DNA of 64,000 bases from Melastoma dodecandrum. Lineage: Eukaryota > Streptophyta > Magnoliopsida > Myrtales > Melastomataceae. A model generated the notes under the pieces. That model saw nothing but the letters and a program-made list of their open reading frames with translations. It searched no databases and was not told the DNA's origin. Of the stretch, positions 39,420 through 50,640 are shown in pieces. Made by a program: the position numbers and the translations under genes. The stretch lies in assembly GCA_029817715.1 (NCBI GenBank), contig JARUPY010000538.1:5952001-6016000 (forward strand), given 5' to 3'. Position 1 is the stretch's first letter. Every line of letters starts with the position of its first letter.

Positions 39420-39735
39420 ATACGGTACTGCTGCGACACAGCGAAGTATTTTTGAAAACAAGGAAGAAGGAAATTTGGAGAGGATATTTTGGCTTTGCGA
39501 AGCCTTTCGCTTTTCTTACGACCAGAGTATTTCTCTTACACCCTCTTTTTCTCTCTTACGTCATTTGGAGATTGCTTCTCCTTTTATAATGTCCTAGAAT
39601 AGATCTAGAGAAACCATTTACTATACCCTGGTTATTAGGTCATAATTCTAATTTATTTTCTAGGTCATTAACACCACCCCACTACACACTTAATGAGATT
39701 ACAAATTAATACGTCATTTTACAGGACATTTAACA
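39420..39735 (-). repeat. Copia 3 5' LTR, distal part
   Basis: The continuation of the LTR that starts at 34937. It contains TTTGGCTTTGCGAAGCCTTTC and ends at the CAAGA target copy. It differs from the left LTR by small indels, including an extra segment near 39600-39660. Confidence 0.85.
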
Positions 39736-39902
39736 CAAGACACCTTATGCAACTCCTTCGGCATCGAAATGGGGGACGACAATGAAACCACACCTAGTTG
39801 TGCGGCTTCCCCAGATTCTGGCTGAGTTGAGAACCCACCCGAATGATCATAGAGACTACAGTTGTGACATGACCATCTATCTCCAGTCAAGCAAGATGCA
39901 GG

Positions 39903-41223
39903 TCAGTGTGCACTGCGAATGATTCCATGTAGGTAACCGACAGTCATGACAAGTGAGACCAGAGAAACAACTCCGGCTGGAAATGCCTTCCCGGACTTCT
40001 TGAAGCGAGAGCCCATCACCCCAAGAAGGGAGGCAGACACACCTGCATCAAAAAAATGTCATAAAAAGATAAAACTAATCAAATGAGTAGGCAATGAAAG
40101 GAACAGTATAATTGTGGCTCAAATATCTCCTACTGAGGTATCATCCAAGAGAAAAAAATTCCATGAGAAAACAAGCTTGAAGAAATCTCTACTCCATACA
40201 GACTGGAAGTAGTTGTCAATAATTATAGAAGATCCAGGATAATCATAAAAGCATCCCGTCCTCTAAGGAGAAGCTGTTATGAGACCTTCATGCAACAAAA
40301 TTTCACAAGTAACTAAGTCCTGTAGAGACTCAGTTTCACAGATAAGGCAGTTCTCTAGAAACTCAAGCTTGCAGATCTTCCAAACAAAAGCATTTCATAT
40401 AGCACAATTCAAGCCGAACGTACTACACAGATCTGACATCAAGAAATTTGCAGTTTCACAAAATTAAATTTGATGACCAACATCCATTACAAATATAATA
40501 TTTAATAACAAAAATATCAATTTTTCTTCACCTATTCGATTAATCTCCTCAGTTCATATTAACCTACGTTTTGCAGGTATCTGAATGATAATAACAAAAG
40601 TGACAGAATAAAAGAAGGCATAAATAAATCACCAAGCCCAACAGGTGCTGCAAAGACAGGGTGAGAGGGGAGCTGTGTGTACACATAGAATAAAGTAGCC
40701 GCCGAAAGCCCTCCAGCCAAGAGAGACTTCTCACTTCCACTCTTTATATAACCCATGACACCACCCACTACAAGTACCATGAATAGAGTCAGAACGGCTG
40801 CCACAACACAAACTGAAATACTTAAAATGCATAAGCTCGCAATTCCCCAAGGAACCGAATGATCCCCGTCAGCTTAAGCCATGCTAACGTATTCTTCCAA
40901 CTATGTCATCAGTTGACAACTTCCACCATCATCCAACAACCAAAGGAGATAAACAAGTGGATCGACCACAAAGAGAGAAATCACTCGGTTCTTTAACCTA
41001 TGTAGCATATTTCTATTATCAGAACTGGTTCAAGTTCCATCCTTATCCCGCTGATCCAAGCGACATCAAGGAAAATGACAGAGCAACATCCTCCGAAAGC
41101 ACACGCCATCCGCCGTCAGAAATCCATCACTCATTCATACTCGCCTACTATAGACGACTAGTACACCAACCAACCTCCAACCAGAGCGGCGTAACCCAAA
41201 GTCAACTTCTGCGACATCGACAT
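39903..41223 (-). CDS. TMEM14/FAX-family small membrane protein
   Basis: Three exons on the minus strand, 41175-41223, 40633-40767 and 39903-40042, join in frame to a 107-residue protein with GT/AG borders. The start MSMSQKLTLGYAALVG was chosen at 41223; a second ATG lies six bases on. The chain has four hydrophobic segments with Gly-rich helices (LVGVGGVMGYIKSGS, SLLAGGLSAATLFYVYTQLP, GVSASLLGVMGSRFKKSG, FPAGVVSLVSLVMTVGYLHG). That is the TMEM14 fold shared with plant FAX fatty-acid exporters. No transit peptide is evident, unlike plastid FAX1-4, so it resembles the short secretory-pathway members. The acceptor at 40768 was preferred over one at 40798 because it restores the conserved GVGGVMG segment. 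Copia 3 sits 168 bp past its stop. Confidence 0.9.
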
Positions 41224-41997
41224 CCCGGGCCTCTCTCTTCCTAAGACGCTATCAGCAACGAACACCTCGCTTGAAGGCACACGGGAGTCGCCGGTAACAG
41301 ACCGGCAGCCGAGAGCAATCGTCCTGACAGGGGATTAACCGTAGGGAGGAAGCGGGGGGAAGCTTCCCCTCGAGCAAGCAACAATGGACCGCAGACGGTT
41401 GGGTTTCGGCTGATCGGCTCGGGCGGATGTCGTGGACCGTTGTGGGCTATGATGGGCCTTGGGCTTTATTAAGATTCTTGGGTCGAACATTTTTAGGCCC
41501 AATTCAAAATGATGTTGTATTTTTTTTTTTTGACTAATTTCTTTTACGAGGAGTATGAGTATGAATTTGGGCAAGAAGAAGAATCCAATGAGTGAGAAAA
41601 GCGATCGCAATCAGCGGCTTTATCTTAAAAAAAAACTCCACAAAACCCATCAGCCTCCTTTGTTTTTATAATCATAAAACCTGTTCAACTTTCTTTCATC
41701 CTTTTATTACTCTTTTTTTATGCAACACGCTCCAGGGGAGCTTTGACTTAAGGGGCTTAGTCAGGGAAAGAGGAAAAAAAGTACGCCCCGAGGGGGTCTC
41801 GAAGCACACACAGACTCATGGAAAGCAAGATTCCCTCCACGAGGCTACGAGAGTGTGGCCCAAAAGCAGAGAATGTGGAGTGGAGTCGGCCCTTCCCTTA
41901 CACTCCCTATAATCGGGTCTACCCTTTTATTTTGCACAGGTCAGAGAGATTGCAGGGATTCTGGGGGACTCTCCCCTCTTTTCTCTTTTCTTTTCTT

Positions 41998-42018
41998 TTA
42001 TTATTATTATTATTATTA
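41998..42018. repeat. (TTA)n microsatellite
   Basis: Six to seven TTA/ATT units in the shared promoter region. Confidence 0.9.
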
Positions 42019-42047
42019 ATTTTCTTTTGTAGGCCAACTCTGCAGCA

Positions 42048-42118
42048 CCCCCCCCCCCCGCCCACTTTGCCGTGTTGGGTATGTCTGAAGGCGACCTTTT
42101 GCTCTTTTCCTTTTCTGG

Positions 42119-42152
<34 letters not shown>
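42048..42152. repeat. Poly-C (12) and poly-G (31) tracts
   Basis: Twelve C at 42048-42059 and 31 uninterrupted G at 42122-42152, preceded by GGGGA. A further 12-C run lies at 42472-42483. The tract length may be inexact because of sequencing or assembly limits. Confidence 0.9.
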
Positions 42153-42154
<2 letters not shown>

Positions 42155-42718
42155 TTTCTGCAGAAGGTTGTGGTGTCTTTGCGATGATGATGATGGCCCC
42201 CTCTCCCGAGCTTCTCACTTCTGTCCGTCTTCTTCGTATAAGAAAACCCCTCCCACTCGTACTGTGTCTCTGCGTGTGTTTGGCGCTTACTTCCCATCCC
42301 AACCCAACTGTTGTTTTCTTTGTTTATTGTCCAGACATCGTGGTGGCCTGGCATCAGAATCCCATCCTCCCCTAATCTCCCTTTCCCTGATTGTGTCTGT
42401 CTCTCTTCATCGTCAACGCCACCACCCCAACCCAACAAAAGAGCATCCCATAAAGGAAGAAGCTTCCCCCTCCCCCCCCCCCCAGTTTATTACAACAATA
42501 TAAAGTCAAACCCCTCCACAACCCAAAAACCCCATTCACCGGACACGCCCTCGTCTGGAAGTTCTTCACCTGCGACACCATCAGCGACAGAAGAGGTGAC
42601 CTTTTGATTTCTAGGGGGGGATCTTGACTTGGGTGTTGGGTATTTCCTTTTCCCGGGTTGCTGTTTTGGTAAAGTTTTGATCTTTGACGATGTTATTAGG
42701 TCAATAGTCCGGAGAAGG

Positions 42719-43990
42719 ATGAGTTGGTGGGTTGATGCTGCGCCCCGGAAGAGGAAGTTGGAGTTACGGGATGATGATTGTGGCGGAGCCTTCCCTCTCG
42801 ATGATCTCGACCAGGACATTCTCGAGAAGGTCCTCTCGCGGCTGCCTGCCTCTTCGTTCTTTCGTTTGGGTTCTGTCTGCAAGAGATGGAAGGCTGTAGG
42901 GGAGTCCGCGAGCTTCAGGATGGCCTGTGCGGAAGTTCAGTCGAGGGATCCGTGGTATTACATGGCCAGAAGCGGAGTCGGAGGAGGCCATGATGGAGCC
43001 GTCATGTTTGATTCTTCTGAGATGAATTGGAAATCCCTGAACGTTGCAGAAATTCTCCGGGACCGCCCTGGTTCGGTGCCTGTTGCGTCATCAGGCGGTC
43101 TGGTTTGCTTCAGAACTGGGTCTGGCGATTTTGTGGTGCTGAATCCCATCACGGGGTCTTTCCGTGATGTGCGAAATCCTATCCCTGAGGACTGTTGCGA
43201 GCCCATCCAAGCAATCACGATGCAGTCGATCCGACGGAAGTCCAACCTTTTCAGGCTCATTCTAGTATTCGGCGAGATTCCAAGACTTTACTTCAGAGTC
43301 CTTGACTCCAAGACAAACAGGTGGGGAACAGAGATTGCTCTATGCAGAAATCCCAACAACTCTCCTCGGAATGATGCTGATGTTTCTGATGAGGAGGATG
43401 ACAGTGAGGACCCGATTTACTTCCTCAGTAAGTCCGGGAATGAGGTTGTGACCAACACGCTGCTGAGGAGCCCGTTGAAGCAATTCTCGTCCGTGCTCAC
43501 ATCCAAGAATTCACACGACACCATCCACTTCCTTAGCCCCTCCGGTAAGATAGTCGCCTGCAACCTAATGACCAGAACCTTCGACGAGTACCCGCCTCTC
43601 CTCCCCTTGTGCTCGGAGTACTCCATCGACATAGTAGACTGTGGAGGCGAGCCCATGGTTGTCCTACTATCGGAGTTCTTCGAGAGTGCAAACCTTCGGA
43701 TGTGGAAATTTAACAACACTGATCGCTGCTGGCAGCATGTCACGGCGATGCCTCCCTCAATGTCGCACGGGCTATATGGGAAGAGGGCAGACGTAAACTG
43801 CTCTGGTAGCAGCAATGGCACTGTGCTCATGTGCATCAGCTCGAGTGAGGGGAGTAGGTATGTGGCGTATCACCATAGCAGGGACGAGTGGACCGAGCTG
43901 CTGCAATGCCACGTGGACGGAGAGGTGAGAGAGTTCGAGACCGCATTCTGCTTCGAGCCGAGGATCGAGATCGAAGCCTCTTTAGTATGA
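42719..43990 (+). CDS. F-box protein with kelch/beta-propeller-like C-terminus
   Basis: Intronless, 423 residues from MSWWVDAAPRKRKLELRDD. The F-box at about residues 26-62 (PLDDLDQDILEKVLSRLPAS then FFRLGSVCKRWKAVG) would bind SKP1/ASK, making this a substrate adaptor of an SCF ubiquitin ligase. The rest has spaced aromatic/Gly motifs (PWYYMAR, SSGGLVCF, LNPITGSF, CFEPRIEIEAS) as in UFO/HAWAIIAN SKIRT/LCR-like F-box proteins that fold as propellers. An acidic loop (DADVSDEEDDSEDP) interrupts it. An upstream in-frame ATG at 42629 would add 30 hydrophobic residues and is less likely. Partner and substrate cannot be named. Confidence 0.92.
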   Translation: MSWWVDAAPRKRKLELRDDDCGGAFPLDDLDQDILEKVLSRLPASSFFRLGSVCKRWKAVGESASFRMACAEVQSRDPWYYMARSGVGGGHDGAVMFDSSEMNWKSLNVAEILRDRPGSVPVASSGGLVCFRTGSGDFVVLNPITGSFRDVRNPIPEDCCEPIQAITMQSIRRKSNLFRLILVFGEIPRLYFRVLDSKTNRWGTEIALCRNPNNSPRNDADVSDEEDDSEDPIYFLSKSGNEVVTNTLLRSPLKQFSSVLTSKNSHDTIHFLSPSGKIVACNLMTRTFDEYPPLLPLCSEYSIDIVDCGGEPMVVLLSEFFESANLRMWKFNNTDRCWQHVTAMPPSMSHGLYGKRADVNCSGSSNGTVLMCISSSEGSRYVAYHHSRDEWTELLQCHVDGEVREFETAFCFEPRIEIEASLV

Positions 43991-45950
43991 AGTTAGACAG
44001 TTTTTTTTTTTAAATCAAGATGCATGTAGAGGATGATTGAATTGAATCTTTCTTATATTTGGGCATTATTTGTTTTTACTGCATTATTATGAAATTAATT
44101 AAATGGATTTTGTTTGCTGGGAATTTTTATTTGAAAAGGTTTTTTAATATTTTAAATAGAAATATTTCTTTCGACAATCTCCAACTGTACTAATTAGAAA
44201 TTATTATTGTTTTTTAGTAAAATTAAATTAAAATTACTAAAAATCGATAAAGTTAGAATAATTAATTGTTAAAACAGGGCTTATTAATAATTTAAATAAT
44301 TTAAATTTTTATTATCAAATCTTTAATTTAATTTAACGCTCACCAAAATCATTTGACGGTTAAAATTTAACCGCAATACTAATGATTTTTAAATTTACTT
44401 ATTTTTCTAAAAAGAAGAAATGAATTTAGTTTCTCGTTACAAAATAGACTCTAATCCGTTTCACAGAGAATGAGCCGATCCTACTGAAAGTGCAAATAAT
44501 AAGTTTTTTCATGAAATTGGGCCTCGATGGGCCTATTAGCATAGTTAATGGTGGGCCAATATATGCCATGCAATTAGAAACTCTGTTGAGGGGTTGGTCG
44601 AAGGAAGCTACTCCGGCGGAGGGCCACCGGAGGCAGCAGGCGGCCAGCCTGCCGTCCTTGGCGGAAGGACTCAAACGCCAGATCTTGAGCATGAAATGTT
44701 CTAATTCCTGTGGACTGCAAAGGAAAGTTGGCTGTTTAATAAGAAAAATAGCTTCAGACGTAAACGTGTGTGGAGACTTCATGGACATTGAATCCAATGT
44801 CACTGCATAGTCTCTTGATCTATAAATGCGAGGACCACATTTTCTTTTTGAAACGGTTCTGTAATTGTTTCGATGCATGCACTGTATAATTGTTTTTAGG
44901 ATTATGTTGGCAGGAAATGGTAAGATGCCGTGAACGATGGCTCTTTCTGCAAAGAACCAGAGTTCATTGTCCATGTGTCTCTGGATTGAATAGCACTATG
45001 CTATTTCATATTTGGTGATGCCCCCACAATGATTCTTTTATTCTTCTTGCTGGCAATTGGTTCTACATTGCTTTGTTTGATGGTGAATTCTTTTGCATTT
45101 ATCTATCTTGATGGGTAAGATATTAACATGTGATAATTAGATAGGGAATTCACCATCGCTGATGTGCATTAACATGTGATCAAGCCATTCTGGCATTCGG
45201 AGTTATGTTTATAACATTGAGGGGGAGGGAAGTGTTGCTCTCACGTTATTCCTCTGTGTAATATATCCAAAAGCATGTGTTCTTTGAAAATAGCTGAATA
45301 TGCATATGGAGAACTCCAAACGGCTTGTGGCTTTATTTGTGCAGAAACACCACTTAGTTCTTGTGTCGCAAAACTTATGAAAGAAAATTCCAAATTATGA
45401 GTGGTTGCAACTTATGATCTTAAGAGATTGTTCATCATTGCAACTTGGCCAGCTTTTTTCAAGTTGTTCGCACTTTGACAGGCCTCTTACATTTTGAAAT
45501 TCCCAATTTCTTAAATGAAGTTACCTAGCCATCTCGTGAACCTCGTTTGAGTGAATTAGGTCAATACTCATGTGCGATACACGTTTGATCCAGTCAGCAT
45601 CTTATCCTTCTTAGGATGATTGTGTACCGATATGCAGTTTCCAATTGATTTTCTTTTTCAAAGCTTGGCCAGCTTCCATGATACGAGTCATTTCTTTATA
45701 TTAAAAGTCTCCCATTTTGCAGTTTAAAAATTTTCAGATGACGGCTCTCAGATTTATTCATTTCAGTAACACGCACGGAGTTTCAAGTACATTTTTGAAA
45801 GGAAACTGGGGGTAGAAAATAGTTTTGAATTATTTGAAAGGAAATATTGCCACTGCCAGAAGCGAGTTCAGTAATAATCCTTTTTCTGCCCAAACTGAAC
45901 TCAATGTCGCCATTTGTGTCCAATTAACATTTAGTCAGGTATCACTTCCA
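43991..45950. other. Intergenic; F-box 3' region and AT-rich DNA
   Basis: Very AT-rich to about 44400. At 44420-44980 a moderately GC-rich patch has frames on both strands but no recognisable protein. The rest appears unique and noncoding. Confidence 0.5.
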
Positions 45951-46613
45951 CGAAAGATCCTCAGTAATCTTGTAAGTGATCTGGGATGGATGATTCCTGT
46001 TATCTTTCTGAGCTTCTTCATTTAGAAAGATGTATTGCAGCCTCCTTTGAGTTAGTTTCTCCCTAAGTCCAAACTCCAACCCACATCCTAAGGGGCAATA
46101 AATGGACATTTTACCCTACTAGGAGTCCTGTAAATTATATTGGAAACGTGCGCTGTAATTGTAGTTAGATGCCATTTATGTTAGGTAAATAGCATTAATG
46201 CAACCAGAGTTCTTTTCTTTATCATTATTTCCAATACGAAAGATCCACAGTCATCTTTTTTAAGTGAATCTGGGATGGATGATTCCTGTGATCTTTCCGA
46301 GCTACTTCATTTAGGAAGATGTATTGCAGCCTCTTTTGAGTTTGGTTCTCCCAAGTGCAACCCCGTACTAAGGGCAATAAATGGACATTTTACCCGACAA
46401 GGAGTCCTGTAAATTATATTGGAAACATGAGCTGTAATTGTAGTTAGATGCCATTTATGCTAGGTAAATAGCATAGATGCAACCAGAGTTCTTTTCATTC
46501 AAACACTAGACTAGTATCATTATTTCCAATATAATTTGCAGGACTCCTTGTAGAGTAAAATATCCATTTATTGCCCCTTAGAATGCGGTTTGGACTTAGG
46601 GAGAAACTAAGGA
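45951..46613. repeat. 286-bp tandem direct repeat plus partial inverted copy
   Basis: Unit 1 (45951-46236) and unit 2 (about 46237-46529) are similar along their whole length (shared GGGATGGATGATTCCTGT, ATGTATTGCAGCCTC, GGAGTCCTGTAAATTATATT). Positions about 46528-46613 are the reverse complement of 46055-46140 in unit 1, so the third block can fold back on either unit. Confidence 0.88.
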
Positions 46614-48765
46614 GCAGCCCAACTAATTTCCAGTGCCCAGTGATATCCACGCAGCAAGGTAATTAACAGTCAATTAGCAAAAATGGGGAGGCGGTAGAAT
46701 TCCTATCTCTTTGCTGACACTATTGCTGGAGTTGTTGTCCTGGCCATGATTGGATTGGTATCAACTTTCCCAATTCTGCAGATAAGATGCTGCAAACCTC
46801 ATCTTACCATGATGGTCCTACAGCAACACACTTCAACTTTATTGCATGTTACTTACCGTTTTTAAGGTTTGTCATGCCAATGGAGGGTCCAAAAATAAAA
46901 ATCAAGGATCTTCTAACTGTTCTGTTTATGCATGTGTCTGAATCTAAAGACTTTTCTTTTGCTGCAGTATCTGTCTCCTTTGTATCCAACAATCCAGAAA
47001 AGAAAATCTTTGGTATATGAATTTCGAAGGGACAATATTTCAGTTGAATTTCCCCTTTATAAGGTGTAATCCATCATGTTAATGCAGCTGAATTATTGTT
47101 ATTGTTATCACTTCCTTCTCTTTGTATTGATTTGAACTACTGTTGCGTTCTGGAAACCCCTGCTAAAGGACAGAACTGTTGCCTCCACTTCCTCCAATTA
47201 GAAAAAAGGGGAATACAAGATAATTTAGTAATATGTGCAGTAAGATGCAATAAGGAAATTGAGGATTGAAATGGAGGTCGAGAGAGACGTTGGTATGGAG
47301 CTTTTTTGTCCTTTCAACTTTGTAATATTCAGCTCCGGATTGATGTCCAAATTGTTTGTTTCATGGGCAGAGTTAGAATCATAGTTCTTTTATGTATTTG
47401 TTTCTCTCTCTTGCCCTTGTTTAAATATAAATAAAATTTAAATAATTCTGAGAAATAGTGGAAAAAAAAAATCAACCAACTCCTTCATGCTTTTGTTGTT
47501 TCTTGAAGTAACGTCCAAATAAATTTTATTATTTTACTTTTAAATTTACAAAAAAAGTAACATTTTTTAGTGGATGTTCTCCATGTTTTTACCAGTTTTC
47601 TTTTGAAACCTGGTTCTTCCACGTTTAGGGCCAAGTATTGAGCACTCTGAACTCAAGAAAATATTCTGGTACTCACCTTTTGGAATTCGGAATATATTTA
47701 GTACATAGAAATGAAAGGTGTGCTTGTGGATGTAGCATTCATGGAGTGGAACCTTAAGTCCCTGTCAATTCAAGAAACTCACTTATATAATGCATTACAA
47801 CATAGGAATATATATAGTACTGAACAGTGCATAAAGATGGCCTGCCTTTCCATTTTACCTAGTACATTGATCTGATTTCTGTCAAATAAGACAATTCGAC
47901 GGAAAAATCTGCTGTTGAATTTTCTAAATGGTAGGTAATTTGGTTGTTTGTTTGACATGCTCTCTCTGTAATTAGCTAAATTTTGTTGGGTGAGTGTTGA
48001 AGATTACTTCATGCATCTTTTGGTGTCTTGCTCTTAACTTCACTTTGGTTATGGAGAATAAATATTCTTGCTTCAACCATGCTGCTTCTATTTTTGTTCG
48101 TTGAGGATTTCAATCTCAATCAATTTAATTACTCTAGTGTATTTTTTGAATGAGATTTGAATATTTGAATGAGATTTCCTCTAGTGTATTTTTTTGTGGT
48201 TTCTTTTTCTTAACCTTTTGAATTTGTTTTGCCCATGTGGGAATTGATTAGGGATCTGTAACACTAATCTTTTTTACTGTGAATTAAGTCATTAGTCAAA
48301 TTCTTAGTGTTTTATGCATTCTTTGTCTAAAATATGTGATAAATGAATGAATCTATCATAGAGGCAATTCATTCATTAGTTGTCTGGATCAGTAGTTTTT
48401 GTCTCTGTATTTCGGCAAAGTGAAAAAGCTTTCGAATAATGTTTAGCTTTGCTTTTAGTGTACTCATATCAATATTATCGTTAACTGTTATTTATGGAGA
48501 ACAATAATGCTACAAGTTACTCATTTGATATATGTAAATGGTTAGATGGCTTACCCCATGCTTACCGTTGAGTGTCCTACACTTCATGGTTGTAAGTCTC
48601 TTGCCCTGGATGAGTAGTTAAACAATGTCCTCAAAGTTATTGCCCATGATCTGATAGGACAGAATGTTCATTATTTTTTTGAAGGACAGGGATCCTTGAC
48701 ACCAGTTAGAGACTTATACTCCTAACCTCCTTTATAGAGGGGGACAAGCTAAATTATTATAGTAG
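46614..48765. other. Gene-poor region
   Basis: AT-rich DNA with T-rich stretches and only short frames; no exon, RNA gene or known element recognised. The CTAGTGTATTTTTT segment near 48134-48190 is locally duplicated. Confidence 0.5.
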
Positions 48766-50640
48766 GAATTATTATTATTAAGCTATAAAATATTTTTTGG
48801 TAGAAAGGGAAATTAGATTAATAGTCTAGGTTCGGTACAGCGTTGCAAAATGTCAATTACACGGAATGTCTCCAATATAATCAGGAGGATAGAGGTAGGT
48901 GAGGGATTGCTGCTCCTGCAGTAACGCCTTTTCCGCTAGTTTGTCTGCCACCTGATTTTTCTCCCTTGTGACGTGGGAGATTGAGTAATCCTTGAGATCA
49001 CAGCACAACAACCTGTATTTTTCCACGATAGGGGCGATTGGTGGGTTAGGAAATCTTTTTCCAGTGAAGAGATGCAGTAGAACTTCTGCATCTATTTGGA
49101 CGACCAGGTGGGTAATTCCTAGGTTTTTTGCAAGGGTCAGCCCTTCGTAGAATGATAGAGCTTCGGCTATGAGGGTATTTGTAGTTGGCCGCTTGATACT
49201 GTAGCCTCCAATCCACTCTCCTTTCTGGTTTCTTATGACACCTCTTAATCCTACATCGAGCACCTCATGTCTTGTTGCTACGTCCGTGTTCAACGTATAC
49301 GGGAGGTCCTTTGAAGGTTTCCACTTATCTCTTAGGTTTTGTGCATTTCCTACCCCTTCGGTGTTGGTTAGGTCGTGTTTACACCAGATTATTTTGAGCC
49401 GTCGATTGTGATTTTATTAGAGTAATATAATAGTGATGTGGAGGAAATCTAATTTGTCTCCACTATAAAAATCGACTGGAAAAATCTGATTTAGTCGATG
49501 ATAGAGAAAATCTAACTTCGTCGATAAAGGATTCTCTCGGTCGATGGAAAAAAATGTAACTCCAGGAGGATTCTTCTCGTCGATGGAGAATTCCGCGATA
49601 GAGAAAATCTAATCCAGTCTCAATAGAGGATTCTTCTCGTCGATGGAGAAAATCTAATTCAGTCTCAATGGAGGATTCTCCCTGTCGATTGAGAAAATCT
49701 AATCCAGTCTCGATAGAGGAATGGAGAAAATCTAAGTCTCGATGGAGGATTCCTGGAAAAAATCTAACCCAGTTGATCCAGACAAATCAGTCGACGGGGA
49801 GAATCTGGCTTTTGTGGATAATCTTGTAGATAAGATTTTGTAGGTAGAAGATCATAATTAAAACATGCGGAAATCGAAGGTAACTGCCAAGTGGAAGTTA
49901 AAGATCAAGAATAACCGTCATAGGTAAGACCACAACGTTAATAGTGAGACACTTTTGCCTTTTATCTTAATTTTAGGGTAGAACCTTTAGGCAATCTTTA
50001 AGAAATCTCTTGTAAAACAACGACAATCATTCAAAGACCCTGTCTGGTTGTTTTACCGTATTTTACTCTCCAGAAATGGAAGTAAGTGTTTTTTTGTTAA
50101 TGCAATCTTTTCTCTGTTTATCACTATATTTTTAAGAGACTTGGCGACCATAGTTTTTAAATATTGTTTAGTCCCTAACAATTCCTGACGTGTTTAGTCG
50201 GCCCGACTCCGATCTTTTCAGCGCGAACAGGTCGTCTATGAGGTTCTGGGGGTGGCACATTCTTTGATTGGAGCTGGTAGTGTTTTTTTTGTTTGATATG
50301 CCCTAGCATGTCTTTTAGCTCCGATGCCCTTTCCAGGATTATGCTTCTTGCCTCTCCAATGATTCTGTTGTGGCCGAACGTGTGGTTGTTCCTTTGTAGC
50401 TAGAGGTACCATACTGTGGAGGTAAATAGGATGTTCCAAATTACTCCTTTATGCTTCCGTCTTTGCCATTCTGGTGTTTAGATTGCCCTGCAGCTACTCT
50501 CTGCATGATTTGGTTGAATAGGGAAGTAACTTTCCTAGTGGTGGGAAGTGGTGCCATACTGTCTGGGACAGAGGGTAGTCTCAAGGTATTCGGTGCCGTT
50601 TCTTCCTCCCGTTCGCATACTGAGGTTTTCATATCTTAGG
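48766..50640 (-). mobile_element. LINE 3' fragment (zinc-RT tail and RNase H), split by an LTR-like insertion
   Basis: Downstream of the insertion, 48853-49375 minus encodes a plant LINE RNase H domain: RGVIRNQKGEWIGGYSIKRP (first Asp position altered), AEALSFYEGL (Glu), VVQIDAEVL (Asp) and REKNQVADKLAEKA (final Asp). On the far side, about 50160-50640 minus holds the preceding linker region (IIGEARSIILERASELKDML) with stops. A (TAA)n-like tail lies after the stop near 48766-48783, as in some LINE 3' ends. Frames break at several points, so it is a dead fragment. Confidence 0.75.
49375..50033. mobile_element. LTR-like repeat, copy 2, inside the LINE fragment
   Basis: Begins TGTTTACACC and is related to 12312-12751. 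The interior carries at least five short repeats of a GAGAAAATCTAA(T)CCAGTCTCGATGGAGGATTC-type unit (49500-49750). No coding content. Probably a solo LTR; target duplication not confirmed. Confidence 0.5.

Larger units (their letters stand above)
30651..39735 (-). mobile_element. Copia-type LTR retrotransposon 3, with a pararetrovirus copy in its 5' LTR
   Basis: Flanked by a perfect 5-bp target duplication CAAGA (30646-30650 and 39736-39740). The 3' LTR is 30651-30970 and the polypurine tract lies at 30971-30979. The primer site GCTCTGATACCA (minus TGGTATCAGAGC) is at 34920-34931. The 5' LTR starts at 34937, is interrupted at about 34988 and resumes at about 39420, ending near 39735 with a small internal difference from the left LTR. 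It encodes one near-complete but broken Gag-Pol on the minus strand. It is the best preserved of the three Copias. Confidence 0.92.
41224..42718. other. Divergent intergenic region of the FAX-type and F-box genes
   Basis: The two genes are transcribed away from each other, so this holds both promoters and leaders. It contains a TTA microsatellite (about 41998-42018), homopolymer C and G tracts and CT-rich stretches upstream of the F-box start. No coding exon recognised; the long Pro- or Gly-rich frames come from homopolymers. Confidence 0.6.

Noticed and set aside
40768..40797. An upstream acceptor that would add ten residues to the FAX-type exon 2
   Set aside because: The acceptor at 40768 keeps frame and restores the conserved Gly-rich first membrane segment.
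41919..42503. Pro-, Gly- and Asn-rich open frames on both strands
   Set aside because: They are produced by the poly-G, poly-C and TTA tracts in the F-box promoter.
42629..42718. Upstream in-frame ATG for the F-box gene
   Set aside because: It would add 30 hydrophobic residues unlike the family; the ATG at 42719 gives a typical N-terminus.
44426..44974. 182-residue minus-strand open frame, and an overlapping plus-strand frame
   Set aside because: No recognisable domain, no upstream or downstream exons, and both strands are open over a GC-richer patch; most likely chance.
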